Assembly: GCA_021816935.1 (NCBI GenBank)
Contig: JAKAWR010000008.1
Span: 1 to 64,000 of the forward strand
DNA from: Actinomycetes bacterium
Lineage (GTDB): Bacteria > Actinomycetota > Acidimicrobiia > Acidimicrobiales > JAMCPL01
Direction of reading: 5' to 3'
Length of the DNA: 64,000 bases
The notes beneath the pieces were generated by a model. That model made no database searches. It had not been told where the DNA came from and saw only the letters and a list, made by a program, of their open reading frames with translations. Shown piece by piece: positions 26,945-35,075 of this stretch. The position numbers and the translations under genes were made by a program. The first letter of the stretch is position 1. Each line of letters opens with the position of its first letter.

Positions 26945-27985
26945 GTGGACCCTTATATCGTGCTCGGAGGTGTCGCGGTCGGCCTGCTGGTGGGGTTGAC
27001 CGGCGCGGGCGGCGGGGCGCTCATGACTCCGATGCTGATCCTTCTCTTCTCGGTTCGTTCGTCTACCGCCATAGCGTCAGACCTGGTGGCAGCCGTCATC
27101 ATGCGCCCCGTCGGAGCGGTGGTGCATTGGCGGCGCGGCACGGTCAACCTCAGGCTCGCGGCCTGGACGTCCGCCGGCTCGGTACCGGCCGCACTGGCAG
27201 GCTCCTACCTGCTCCACCTGCTGGGTCGTACGAACGCTGCAGAGCATGTGGTCGATATCGCGCTGGGTGCGGCCCTGCTTCTCGGTTCGGGGGCGATGGC
27301 GCTGCGTTACCTGGTCAGCCGGAGGTCAGGGCGGAAGGGTGGCGGCACCTCGGGCATGGTGACTGTCAAGCCGACTCCCACGTTGGTGGTCGGGGTGATA
27401 GGTGGGTTCATGGTCGGCTTCACTTCGGTCGGCGCCGGTTCGCTGATGGTGGTGCTTTTCATGTTCCTGTTCCCGGCACTTTCTGCGAGCGAACTGGTGG
27501 GCACCGATCTAACCCAGGCAATCCCCCTCACCGCGGCGGCGGCGCTGGGCGCCGTGCTTTTCGGGCATGTGGCCTTCGCTGTCACCGCTGCACTCGTGAT
27601 CGGCAGCGTGCCCGGAGTCCTGGTGGGTTCGTTGCTCTCGCCGCGTGTTCCGGACGGCCTGATACGCCCCGCTATCATGCTTGCCATTGCCGGGTCCGGC
27701 CTCAAGTATGTGGGGGTAGGTATGGCGCTGCTCTGGTGGGTCCTTGCGGGTGTTGCCGTGGTGGTCGTCGCGGTCGTTGCACTGGCGCAGGGCAGAGGGC
27801 TTGAGCGACGCCACCCTCTTCTCGGGCACGGCGGCACCTCGCGTTATGGCAGCCAGCTCAAGCGGCCGTTGATTGTTCCCGTTGTTCCCGGGGCGCCACC
27901 GGCGCCACCGGCGCCACCGGGGTCGGCAGGTGGCGCCGCAGAGGAGGGCGCAGAGCTTCACGAACTGCCGACCGCAAGCGGCTGA
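26945..27985 (+). CDS. TauE/SafE-family sulfite/organosulfonate exporter-like membrane protein
   Basis: This is a 346-residue integral membrane protein. About eight hydrophobic segments are visible, with the family's duplicated signature GLTGAGGGALMTPMLIL near residue 20 and GFTSVGAGSLMVVLF near 158. TauE/SafE proteins export sulfite, sulfoacetate or related anions; the substrate cannot be read from sequence. The C-terminal tail after residue 295 is a soluble, proline- and alanine-rich stretch (PAPPAPPAPPG) encoded by a 9-base repeat. GTG 26945 follows GAAGGAGAG. It ends 27 bases before the next transporter gene. Confidence 0.82.
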   Translation: MDPYIVLGGVAVGLLVGLTGAGGGALMTPMLILLFSVRSSTAIASDLVAAVIMRPVGAVVHWRRGTVNLRLAAWTSAGSVPAALAGSYLLHLLGRTNAAEHVVDIALGAALLLGSGAMALRYLVSRRSGRKGGGTSGMVTVKPTPTLVVGVIGGFMVGFTSVGAGSLMVVLFMFLFPALSASELVGTDLTQAIPLTAAAALGAVLFGHVAFAVTAALVIGSVPGVLVGSLLSPRVPDGLIRPAIMLAIAGSGLKYVGVGMALLWWVLAGVAVVVVAVVALAQGRGLERRHPLLGHGGTSRYGSQLKRPLIVPVVPGAPPAPPAPPGSAGGAAEEGAELHELPTASG

Positions 27986-28012
27986 AGCGTAACGGGTCCG
28001 TAAACTGGGGCA

Positions 28013-28864
28013 GTGCATTTCGACGTCGTTCTCGTCGCCTTTGCCGTGGTCTTCCTGGGGGAGCTGCCGGACAAGACGATGTTCGCTACGCTGCTGCTCG
28101 CCACTCGGGGCCGGCCGCTGCAGGTGTGGATCGGCGCGGCGGCCGCTTTTTCCGTGCATGTCGCTATAGCCGTTAGCGCCGGGGCAGCGCTCTTCTCCGT
28201 GATGTCCAGACAGGCTGTGGATGGGCTTGCCGCTGGGCTTTTCTTAGGGGGTGCGGGGTACATGTGGTGGCGGGGTACGAGAGAAGGCGAGCATGCCTCT
28301 CAGCCTGGCGGCCGCGATTCGATCAATGGGTCCGGCGAGGGGGCGGCGGACGGGCCTGGCGAGCGAGACGTGGATGGGTCCGGCGAGGGGGCGGTGGACG
28401 GGCCTGGCGAGCGAGACGTGGACGGGCCTGGCGAGCGAGACGTGGATGGGTCCGGCGAGCGAGACGTGGACGGGCCTGGCGCGGAGCCGGTGGACGGGCA
28501 ACCCCGGTGCGGGACAGTTCGGGCAGTCCCCAGCGCTCGCAACCCGCAAGGATCGCGAGCATTTCCCACCGTGGAAGGCACTGGAGCGTGGAGAGCCTGG
28601 CCCGTGCTGTCCGCGTTTGCAGTGATCTTCATTGCGGAATGGGGCGACCTGACCCAGGTCCTCACCGCGAATCTGGCGGGCAGGTACCATGCGCCGCTGG
28701 CCGTGGCCCTTGGCTCGCTGAGCGCCATGTGGGTGGTAGCGGGTCTGGCGGTGGTAGCGGGTGGTACTCTGCTTCGGGTGCTGAACGTGGCAACCGTGAC
28801 GAAAATCGCCTCGCTTGTTCTCGCCGGCTTGGCAGCGTTTAACGTGTGGTCAGCCGTTCGCTGA
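28013..28864 (+). CDS. GDT1/TMEM165 (UPF0016) family cation transporter
   Basis: The protein has 283 residues. The two halves each carry the family ExGD(K/R)T-like signature: FLGELPDKTMFATLL near residue 17 and FIAEWGDLTQVLTANL near 205. Relatives export Mn2+ or Ca2+. The cytoplasmic loop between the halves is expanded by seven 8-residue repeats (G-[S/P]-G-E-x-x-x-D), making the loop long and acidic. GTG 28013 has TAAACT 6 bases upstream, as expected of a leaderless start. No regulator is adjacent. Confidence 0.85.
   Translation: MHFDVVLVAFAVVFLGELPDKTMFATLLLATRGRPLQVWIGAAAAFSVHVAIAVSAGAALFSVMSRQAVDGLAAGLFLGGAGYMWWRGTREGEHASQPGGRDSINGSGEGAADGPGERDVDGSGEGAVDGPGERDVDGPGERDVDGSGERDVDGPGAEPVDGQPRCGTVRAVPSARNPQGSRAFPTVEGTGAWRAWPVLSAFAVIFIAEWGDLTQVLTANLAGRYHAPLAVALGSLSAMWVVAGLAVVAGGTLLRVLNVATVTKIASLVLAGLAAFNVWSAVR
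28328..28495 (+). repeat. 24-bp in-frame tandem repeat (7 units)
   Basis: Seven consecutive 24-base units, alternating GGGTCCGGCGAG and GGGCCTGGCGAG beginnings, encode an acidic, glycine-rich linker in the GDT1-like transporter. Units differ by a few bases, so the array is older than the exact 21-bp array at 25.9k. Confidence 0.9.
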
Positions 28865-28920
28865 ATCGGTGGATGCCAGCCGCCGCTCGTGGCTCAGCGA
28901 AACTTCGTAATACTCTTCTT

Positions 28921-29030
28921 ACCGGCTCGGGCAACTTGCGAAGCTCCTCGTCAAGCACAACGGCCCGCGACTCCTCAGCTAGAGCGGGGTCAGCCCTCAT
29001 CGCCCCGATGATCTCCAGCGTGCTTACCGC
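28921..29030 (-). pseudogene. Relic of the coiled-coil family's N-terminal module
   Basis: On the minus strand the sequence reads STLEIIGAMRADPALAEE, then SRAVVLDEELRKLPEP, clearly the same N-terminal module as in the genes at 22.9k and 25.8k. The start codon position is GTA instead of GTG, and after LPEP the frame runs into unrelated residues. No coiled coil or nuclease part remains. It is a decayed third copy just upstream of the dcw cluster. Confidence 0.7.
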
Positions 29031-29199
29031 AATATCGCATACCGCCGGCCCGGCGACGCCGGGGAAACCCGGAGTTTCAGCGGAAACGTCCGTTCCTGCG
29101 AGCTGGCGGCGAGAGGGGTGAACGGTGCGACGGCTTGACGTCGGAGTAAGCGCTGGTGCCGCTGGTGGTCGGACTGTCACTGATTGATCCCACTCCAGG

Positions 29200-29231
29200 G
29201 TGGAAAGTGGTGTAGAGTGGAGCACTATGGT
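29200..29231 (+). promoter_or_regulatory. Candidate mraZ promoter with MraZ-box-like GTGG repeats
   Basis: GTGG occurs at 29200, 29207 and 29217; the last two are AGTGG units exactly 10 bases apart, the helical spacing described for MraZ boxes (TGGG-type direct repeats upstream of mraZ). A TATGGT -10-like hexamer lies at 29226-29231. The leader to the mraZ start would be about 180 bases. MraZ autoregulation is known in other bacteria; its operation here is an inference. Confidence 0.4.
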
Positions 29232-29416
29232 TCGTAGGGGATCATATGGGCTGACGCCTACCGTACATCCAGGGCTCCGAGGTGGGAAGTGGAACAGCCT
29301 CGCCATCGGGGTTGCGGTGGCAGGCGCTGGGCGTCCGAACCGGGAGGCAGGCAGTGGAGTGGTCGGACCGTCCCGCGGAGCGGTTAAGCCACCTGACCGG
29401 GCAACCGGGGTGCCCC

Positions 29417-29863
29417 ATGAAGTTGCTGCGAGCGATGAACACTGACAGCTTTTTCGGCCGCTTCGACCACAGCCTTGACGCCAAAGGCCGGGTGATACTG
29501 CCAGCGCGATTCGCCGGGGCGTTCACCGAGGGGGCGATCGTTACAGCCCATGTGGGCGGCTGCGTGGCCGTCTGGAGACCCGTCGAGTTCGAGATGCTCG
29601 AGAGGCGGATGCGCCAGGAGTCAACGGCGTCATTGGAGGGCCTCAACCGGGCGAGGGTTTGGGCATCAGGTGCCTTTGAGACGAAAACCGATGGGCAGGG
29701 CCGTATCCCGTTGCCGGTCCGGCTCCGCACTTTTGCAGATCTGGCAGAGGAGGTGGTGATTTGCGGCATGATTGACCACGTCGAGCTCTGGAACCCCTCC
29801 CGCTGGGAGGAGATCGAGCGTTCACAGGAGGAGACCCTCATCTACGGCGGTATCCAACCATGA
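29417..29863 (+). CDS. mraZ: Transcriptional regulator MraZ
   Basis: MraZ is the DNA-binding regulator at the head of dcw clusters. Two SpoVT/AbrB-like repeats are present: FFGRFDHSLDAKGRVILPARF (N-terminal) and VWASGAFETKTDGQGRIPLP (C-terminal), with DxKGR and DxQGR at their centres. The protein has 148 residues from ATG 29417; ATG 29435 (MNTDSFFG) is equally possible, as neither has a strong ribosome site. An in-frame extension upstream to 29282 is unlikely to be coding. The stop overlaps the rsmH start (ATGA). GTGG repeats upstream suggest autoregulation. Confidence 0.88.
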   Translation: MKLLRAMNTDSFFGRFDHSLDAKGRVILPARFAGAFTEGAIVTAHVGGCVAVWRPVEFEMLERRMRQESTASLEGLNRARVWASGAFETKTDGQGRIPLPVRLRTFADLAEEVVICGMIDHVELWNPSRWEEIERSQEETLIYGGIQP

Positions 29864-30840
29864 CCGGCTCCGGGGGTGGCCGCAGGGGTGGATCCGCCGG
29901 CGGGCGATCTCTGAGGAGTGAGGGAACCACCCACGTTCCGGTCATGGTGAGTGAGGTAGTGGAGATCTTTGCCGGGATTCCGGCGGGTGTGGTGGTAGAT
30001 GCAACCGTCGGTACCGGTGGTCACTCGGAAGCCATCCTTGATGCCGATCCTGACGTGACGGTCGTTGGCCTCGATCGTGACGGTGAAGTGCTCGCCATTG
30101 CCGCCGGAAGGCTCGGTCGCTTCGGGAGGCGGGCCCGGCTCGTTCATTCACGGTTCTCGAGTATCGCAGAGGTGGCTTCGCCGCCTCTTTCGGGGGTTCT
30201 TTTCGATCTGGGGATGAGTTCGTTCCAGCTCGACGAGACAGAACGAGGCTTCAGCTACCTGCATGACGGTCCCCTCGACATGAGGATGGACAGATCGGCC
30301 GGCGTCACAGCTGCGGAACTGCTCGACATGATTGACGTGGGTACGCTGGCAGTTCTCCTGCGTGATCACGGCGAGGCGCGCCACGCCGCTCGCCTTGCCG
30401 ATGCTATCGTCCGCGCCCGGCCCATCGAGAGAGCGCAGGACCTTGTCAGCGTTGTCGAATCGGTACTGCCGCCGGCGGGGCGCCGCCGGGGGCATCCGGC
30501 AAAGCGGGTTTTCCAGGCTCTGCGATCAGCCGTGAACGGCGAGAGCGAGGAGCTGCCGGCCGCTATCGGGGCGGCAGTGGATCTCCTTGGCAACGGTGGA
30601 CGGCTTGTTGCGATCTCGTACCACTCGGGAGAGGACGCCGTTGTGAAATCCGGACTGACCCGGGCAGCGACGGGGGGCTGTACGTGCCCGCCGCAGCTTC
30701 CCTGCGGATGCGGGGCAGCAAGCCTGGGTAGGCTGCTATTCAAAGGGGCGAAGCGGCCCTCTCCCGAGGAGATCGCCTCGAACCGAAGAAGCGAAAGCGC
30801 TCGGCTGCGTGCGTTCGAGCGGGTTATGAAGGCGGCTTGA
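29860..30840 (+). CDS. rsmH: 16S rRNA (cytosine(1402)-N4)-methyltransferase RsmH
   Basis: This 326-residue SAM-dependent enzyme methylates C1402 in the 30S P-site. It has HVPVMVSEVVEIFAG, VVDATVGTGGHSEAIL (SAM site), GVLFDLGMSSFQLD and the C-terminal ISYHSGEDAVVK and KRPSPEEIASNRRSESARLR. A 20-residue glycine/arginine-rich N-terminal extension precedes the domain. It overlaps mraZ and the FtsL-like gene by four bases each, the usual mraZ-rsmH-ftsL order. Confidence 0.95.
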   Translation: MTGSGGGRRGGSAGGRSLRSEGTTHVPVMVSEVVEIFAGIPAGVVVDATVGTGGHSEAILDADPDVTVVGLDRDGEVLAIAAGRLGRFGRRARLVHSRFSSIAEVASPPLSGVLFDLGMSSFQLDETERGFSYLHDGPLDMRMDRSAGVTAAELLDMIDVGTLAVLLRDHGEARHAARLADAIVRARPIERAQDLVSVVESVLPPAGRRRGHPAKRVFQALRSAVNGESEELPAAIGAAVDLLGNGGRLVAISYHSGEDAVVKSGLTRAATGGCTCPPQLPCGCGAASLGRLLFKGAKRPSPEEIASNRRSESARLRAFERVMKAA

Positions 30841-31610
30841 CGATGCCGCGGTCCACAGAGGTGGCTGCAGGCCGTGCGCCCCGGCGCGGGGAGCGTTCAG
30901 CGAGAAGGGCGCAGGCTACCTGGTCCACCGCCGCACGATCGGGTGGGTCACGGTCCAGGGCGGCAGGGTCGGGTGGGTCACGGTCCAGGGCGGCAGGGTC
31001 GGGTGGGTCACGGTCCAGGGCGGCAGGGTCCGGGGCGTCACGGTCCAACGTCGTACGGCTCAGGGCAACACGCGGCTCCGCCGCCCGACCCACGACGACC
31101 CCGGCCGCTGTAGCGCGACAGGCAGGCAGCCGAAGCGCCGGCCGGCCGGCGTACTCCTCGCTGCCCAGTGCCGCTCCCAGCGCGGAGCGCCGTGCTTGTT
31201 CCGCGCGCTCGCAAGCGCCTCCCCGACAGCTTCCGGCCTGGATTGTCGTGACGGCTGGTGCTGTTGTTCTCGTAGTGACGTTGCTGGCGATTGTGGCGGC
31301 CGATGCGTGGATAGCCGGCCGTCAGGTGACCGTCGGGAACCTCCAGAGCGAGGTCAATGTCGCTCAGCGCACCGGAAGTAATCTGTCGGTGGAGCTCGGC
31401 TTACTGGAGCAACCTGGCAGTATCCTGCAGCGTTCGCTAGCGGCCGGGGGACCGGTTTCGCCCACCTCCACTGCTGGCGGGAGGACATCCGTCGTCCACC
31501 CCCCGACAGTTCGCTCGGACACCCCCAACTCCGGCACAACCGCTTCTCCCGGTGGGAGCGCTACGCCGGTGCCTATCGCCACCAACGGCCCGGGGACGGC
31601 GGCCGGATGA
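30837..31610 (+). CDS. ftsL: FtsL-like septal membrane protein with repeat-expanded N-terminus
   Basis: The protein has 257 residues. It has a long basic cytoplasmic N-terminus containing SGGSRSRAAG decapeptide repeats, a single membrane segment (WIVVTAGAVVLVVTLLAIVA, about 140-160), then a short coiled-coil region (VGNLQSEVNVAQRTGSNLSVEL) and a low-complexity Ser/Thr/Pro tail. FtsL has little sequence conservation, so the call rests on topology and on position between rsmH and ftsI. FtsL recruits and activates the FtsWI synthase at the septum. It overlaps both neighbours by four bases. Confidence 0.65.
   Translation: MTMPRSTEVAAGRAPRRGERSARRAQATWSTAARSGGSRSRAAGSGGSRSRAAGSGGSRSRAAGSGASRSNVVRLRATRGSAARPTTTPAAVARQAGSRSAGRPAYSSLPSAAPSAERRACSARSQAPPRQLPAWIVVTAGAVVLVVTLLAIVAADAWIAGRQVTVGNLQSEVNVAQRTGSNLSVELGLLEQPGSILQRSLAAGGPVSPTSTAGGRTSVVHPPTVRSDTPNSGTTASPGGSATPVPIATNGPGTAAG
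30939..31028 (+). repeat. 30-bp in-frame tandem repeat (3 exact units)
   Basis: Three identical 30-base units beginning TCGGGTGGGTCACGGTCCAG, followed by a degenerate fourth, encode SGGSRSRAAG repeats in the FtsL-like protein. There are no spacers, so it is not a CRISPR array. Confidence 0.93.
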
Positions 31611-33436
31611 GACCAACGGATCGCACCCCGGCTCTTCCGCGGCGCAGGATTCTGGTGATCAAGGTGGGAGTGGCGCTTGCTTTTCTTGTACTCGTTGCCC
31701 AGCTGGTCTACGTGCAGGAGGTCCACTCGCTGGCCTACGCGGCCCGTGCGAGTTACGAAACGACGCAGATACAGCCCACACCAGCGTTGCGGGGTGCGAT
31801 TTACGATCGGGAGGGGCGGTTGCTCGCTGTGAGCGTCGAGCGAAGCGAGGTATACGCCGATACGAATCTCGTCAGGGATCCTGCCTCTTACGCGGCAATC
31901 CTTGCGCCACTCCTCGGTACGTTCGAGGCCGCGCTGACGTCCCAGCTAAGTGTCAAGACCGGCTACACGGTTCTAGCGCGGAATATTGCCGTGGCGAACG
32001 CGCAGGCGGTGCTCTCAAAGGGTCTGGCCGGTATCTACGCGAAACCCACAACGGTCAGGGTCTACCCGGCAGGCGATCTCGCAGAACCGGTGATCGGCTC
32101 AGTGAACACGAACGGGCTCGGGTACGCTGGGCTGGAGGAGCAGTACAACGCGCCGCTGTCAGGCCGTCCCGGAGAGACCGAGGTGACGTACTCCCCGCAG
32201 GGCGTCCCGCTGCCCCAGGGCAACCGGGTGGTTAGGTCTGCACAGCCCGGGACTGGTCTCGAGCTCACGATCGACGAGCCGCTCCAGTACGCAACCGAGG
32301 AGGCTCTTGCTGGCCAGCTCCGCAGCCAGGGCGCACCACAGGGGAGCGCCATCATCATGAATGTACGTACGGGGGCGGTTCTTGCCATGGCCAACCTCGT
32401 GTCGAACCCCGCGACTGGTGTCGTGACGGAAGCACCGGACAACCTGGCAACGAACATGGTCTACGAACCCGGTTCCGTCTTCAAGCTCGTGACGTTCTCG
32501 GCCTCACTCGCAGACGGCATCATCACGCCTGATACGCCAGTGACAATCCCCCCCTATATCGACTTGGGAGGATGGAGGTTCTCCGATGCGGAGGTCCACG
32601 GCGTGATCCGGTACACAGCGACGCAGGTGATCGCCTACTCTTCGAATCTGGGTACCATCGAGATCACAGGCAGGCTGGGAGCGCAGAGACTTGCGGCACA
32701 GATCAGCAACCTGGGATTCGGCCGTCCCACTGGGCTCGGCTTTCCGGGGGCGTCTCCCGGGATTGCCGCCCCGGCGTCCTCGTGGTCGGCCTCCGCTATG
32801 GGGTCGACTCCAATCGGCGAGGACACTGGTGTCACCCTCATGCAGTTGACCGATCTGATGGCTTCGGTGGCAAACGGCGGGGTGATGGTACCGCCGAGGC
32901 TTGTTCGGGCTGAGATCAGTCCGAAGGGCAAGTTGACGAGGCCCGCTCGGCTCGCTTCGCGCAGGGTCATGCCGGCGCAGGCGGCGCAGGAACTTACGGG
33001 CATGCTCGAGAGGGTCGTCATGTACGGCACCGGCGTTGAAGCAGGTGTTCCGGGGTACAACGTAGCGGGGAAGACCGGCACGAGCCAGATCGTCAACCCC
33101 AACGGTCCCGGCTTCATACCGGGAGCGTTCTGGGGCACGTTCTGTGGGTTCCTACCCGCCGGCGATCCCTCACTCGCAGCGTGCGTAGTATTGGTAAGGC
33201 CGCGGGGGGACTATGGAGGGTCTGCGGCCGCTCCAGTGTTCAGCGAGATTATGCAGTATGCAGCCCATCTGTTTGCGATTCCGCCGTCGCCTCCACCCGT
33301 GATCACCGGCGGGACGAGCCAGCCTGTCCCCCTTGGCTGGCAGGGTATATCGGCGCCGGGAGTCAACGATAGCCGGGCCAGCCTGCGCCAGATCGTAGAC
33401 CAGGCGGTGTCAGGCAAGGGAGCGAGAGTTGACTGA
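31607..33436 (+). CDS. ftsI: Septal peptidoglycan transpeptidase FtsI (class B PBP)
   Basis: This 609-residue class B penicillin-binding protein cross-links septal peptidoglycan with FtsW. It has a short cytoplasmic tail, a membrane anchor (ILVIKVGVALAFLVLVAQLV), a dimerisation region beginning RGAIYDREGRLLA, and the transpeptidase motifs SVFK (PGSVFKLVTF, near 290), SSN (YSSNLGTIEI, near 345) and KTGTSQ (near 489). A C-terminal tail after residue 555 is proline-rich. It overlaps ftsL by four bases and murE by eight. Confidence 0.95.
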   Translation: MRPTDRTPALPRRRILVIKVGVALAFLVLVAQLVYVQEVHSLAYAARASYETTQIQPTPALRGAIYDREGRLLAVSVERSEVYADTNLVRDPASYAAILAPLLGTFEAALTSQLSVKTGYTVLARNIAVANAQAVLSKGLAGIYAKPTTVRVYPAGDLAEPVIGSVNTNGLGYAGLEEQYNAPLSGRPGETEVTYSPQGVPLPQGNRVVRSAQPGTGLELTIDEPLQYATEEALAGQLRSQGAPQGSAIIMNVRTGAVLAMANLVSNPATGVVTEAPDNLATNMVYEPGSVFKLVTFSASLADGIITPDTPVTIPPYIDLGGWRFSDAEVHGVIRYTATQVIAYSSNLGTIEITGRLGAQRLAAQISNLGFGRPTGLGFPGASPGIAAPASSWSASAMGSTPIGEDTGVTLMQLTDLMASVANGGVMVPPRLVRAEISPKGKLTRPARLASRRVMPAQAAQELTGMLERVVMYGTGVEAGVPGYNVAGKTGTSQIVNPNGPGFIPGAFWGTFCGFLPAGDPSLAACVVLVRPRGDYGGSAAAPVFSEIMQYAAHLFAIPPSPPPVITGGTSQPVPLGWQGISAPGVNDSRASLRQIVDQAVSGKGARVD

Positions 33437-35075
33437 GTCGCGTGCCAGAAAACCGGGATTTGCGGCACCGCTTGGCGACCTGCTCGAGGGCGTTCCGGTC
33501 TCAGGCACGTCGGGGACACTTGCCGGAGTGACGGTTTCTTCCATCGTCTTCGATTCCCGCAACGTGAGGCCCGGGGCCCTGTTTGCCTGCCTACCCGGCT
33601 CGTTGCGGGACGGCCACGACTTCGCCGCCGATGCGGTCGCTGCAGGTGCCGTTGCCCTTCTCTGCTCGCGGCCTGTTCAAGTTGAGTCCCCTCAGATCCT
33701 GGTCGCTGCCGCGGACTTGCGGGCGTCGATGGCGACCCTCGCCTGCAACCTCTACGGCCGGCCGTCAGCGAGGCTGCGCATCGTGGGCGTCACGGGCACC
33801 AACGGCAAGACGACGGTCGTGGCGATGATCTCGTCGATCCTGCAGGCGGCCGGTATCGGAACCGAGGTAATAGGTACCCTAGACGGGGCCAGGACCACGC
33901 CCGAGGCGCCTGTGCTCCAGGAGAGGCTTGCTCAGGCTGTGGCGGAAGGCGCCGGGGCCGCGGTGATGGAAGTGTCGTCGCACGGCATTGCTCAGGAGCG
34001 GGTCGGCGGGATCACTTTCGAGGTCTGCGTTTTCACCAACCTGTCACCGGAACATCTTGACTACCACGGGGACCTCGAAAGCTATTTCGCAGCGAAAGCA
34101 GCCCTGTTCAAGAGCGGCCACGTGCGCCTGGCGGTGGTCAACGACGACGATCCATGGGGCAGGAGGCTTGCAGCTTCCATGGAGGGCGTACCCGTGAGGA
34201 GTTTTGGGCTTGCGGCTGCCGAAGACGTGACAACGGGCATTGACGGAACCTCGTTCACCTGGCGGGGACTGCGGATTACGATCCCAATGGCAGGCGAGCA
34301 CAACGTGGCGAACGCGATGGCGGCTGCCGAGGCGGCTCTGGCCATGGGCATAGAAGAGAGGCGGATTGCCGAAGGGCTCGCCGGGATGGCGCGCGTGCCG
34401 GGCAGATGGCTGGTTCAGGGATCGGGGGGATGGGTTGTAGTCGACTACGCACATACACCCGCCGCCTTGGAGGCATCGCTCGGAGCCGCCCGGGCGCTGT
34501 TCGCTGCGAAGGAAGGTCGAGTGCTCTGCGTTTTCGGATGCGGTGGCAACAGGGACAGGGGAAAGCGACCGCTCATGGGCGAGATCGCATCCCGCATGGC
34601 CGAGGTGACGGTTGTGACCTCGGACAACCCGAGGGACGAGGACCCGGGTTCGATCATCGAAGAGATAATCGCGGGCGTGCCAGGGTCCCGAGTAGGGACC
34701 GCGCCCGAGTCCCGGATGGGGACCGCGCCAGGGTACCGGACCCGGATAGTGAGGGCCACTCATGGCTCGCGGGCGGGCGAAGAGGAACTGGTCCGGGAGA
34801 TGGCTGGCACGGCCAGGGGAGCGGGGATCGGCGGTCGGGGAGCGGAGACATACGGGGCGGAAAATGTGCCGAGCGAGAGGCTTGTCGTGGTGGAGCCCGA
34901 CAGGCGCAGGGCGATCCGGCTGGCGGTGGCGGCAATGAGAGCGATAGACGTGGTGCTGGTTGCAGGCAAAGGTCACGAGACGACGATCGAGCAGGGTGGC
35001 GCGGTGTCCCATTTCGATGACTCGGAAGAGGTCGCGGCTGTTCTGGCGCGGCAGCCCGTAGGGACGCAGTCGTGA
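33429..35075 (+). CDS. murE: UDP-N-acetylmuramyl-tripeptide synthetase MurE
   Basis: MurE adds the third stem-peptide residue to UDP-MurNAc-dipeptide. The 548-residue ligase has IVFDSRNVRPGALFACLPG, the ATP loop GVTGTNGKTT near residue 121, MEVSSHG, TNLSPEHLDYH and CVFGCGGNRDRGKRPLMG. SDNPRDEDP matches the DNPR signature of meso-diaminopimelate-adding enzymes. An insertion of about 55 residues between that motif and the C-terminus (SRVGTAPESRMGTAPGYR and following) is low complexity and not typical. TTG 33429 is the only start near the ftsI stop. The next gene is mraY; the usual murF is missing. Confidence 0.93.
   Translation: MTESRARKPGFAAPLGDLLEGVPVSGTSGTLAGVTVSSIVFDSRNVRPGALFACLPGSLRDGHDFAADAVAAGAVALLCSRPVQVESPQILVAAADLRASMATLACNLYGRPSARLRIVGVTGTNGKTTVVAMISSILQAAGIGTEVIGTLDGARTTPEAPVLQERLAQAVAEGAGAAVMEVSSHGIAQERVGGITFEVCVFTNLSPEHLDYHGDLESYFAAKAALFKSGHVRLAVVNDDDPWGRRLAASMEGVPVRSFGLAAAEDVTTGIDGTSFTWRGLRITIPMAGEHNVANAMAAAEAALAMGIEERRIAEGLAGMARVPGRWLVQGSGGWVVVDYAHTPAALEASLGAARALFAAKEGRVLCVFGCGGNRDRGKRPLMGEIASRMAEVTVVTSDNPRDEDPGSIIEEIIAGVPGSRVGTAPESRMGTAPGYRTRIVRATHGSRAGEEELVREMAGTARGAGIGGRGAETYGAENVPSERLVVVEPDRRRAIRLAVAAMRAIDVVLVAGKGHETTIEQGGAVSHFDDSEEVAAVLARQPVGTQS

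Noticed and set aside
30939-31028. CRISPR-like repeat array
   Set aside because: The 30-bp units are contiguous with no spacers and lie in frame inside the FtsL-like gene; the same holds for the arrays at 25.9k, 28.3k and 52.3k.
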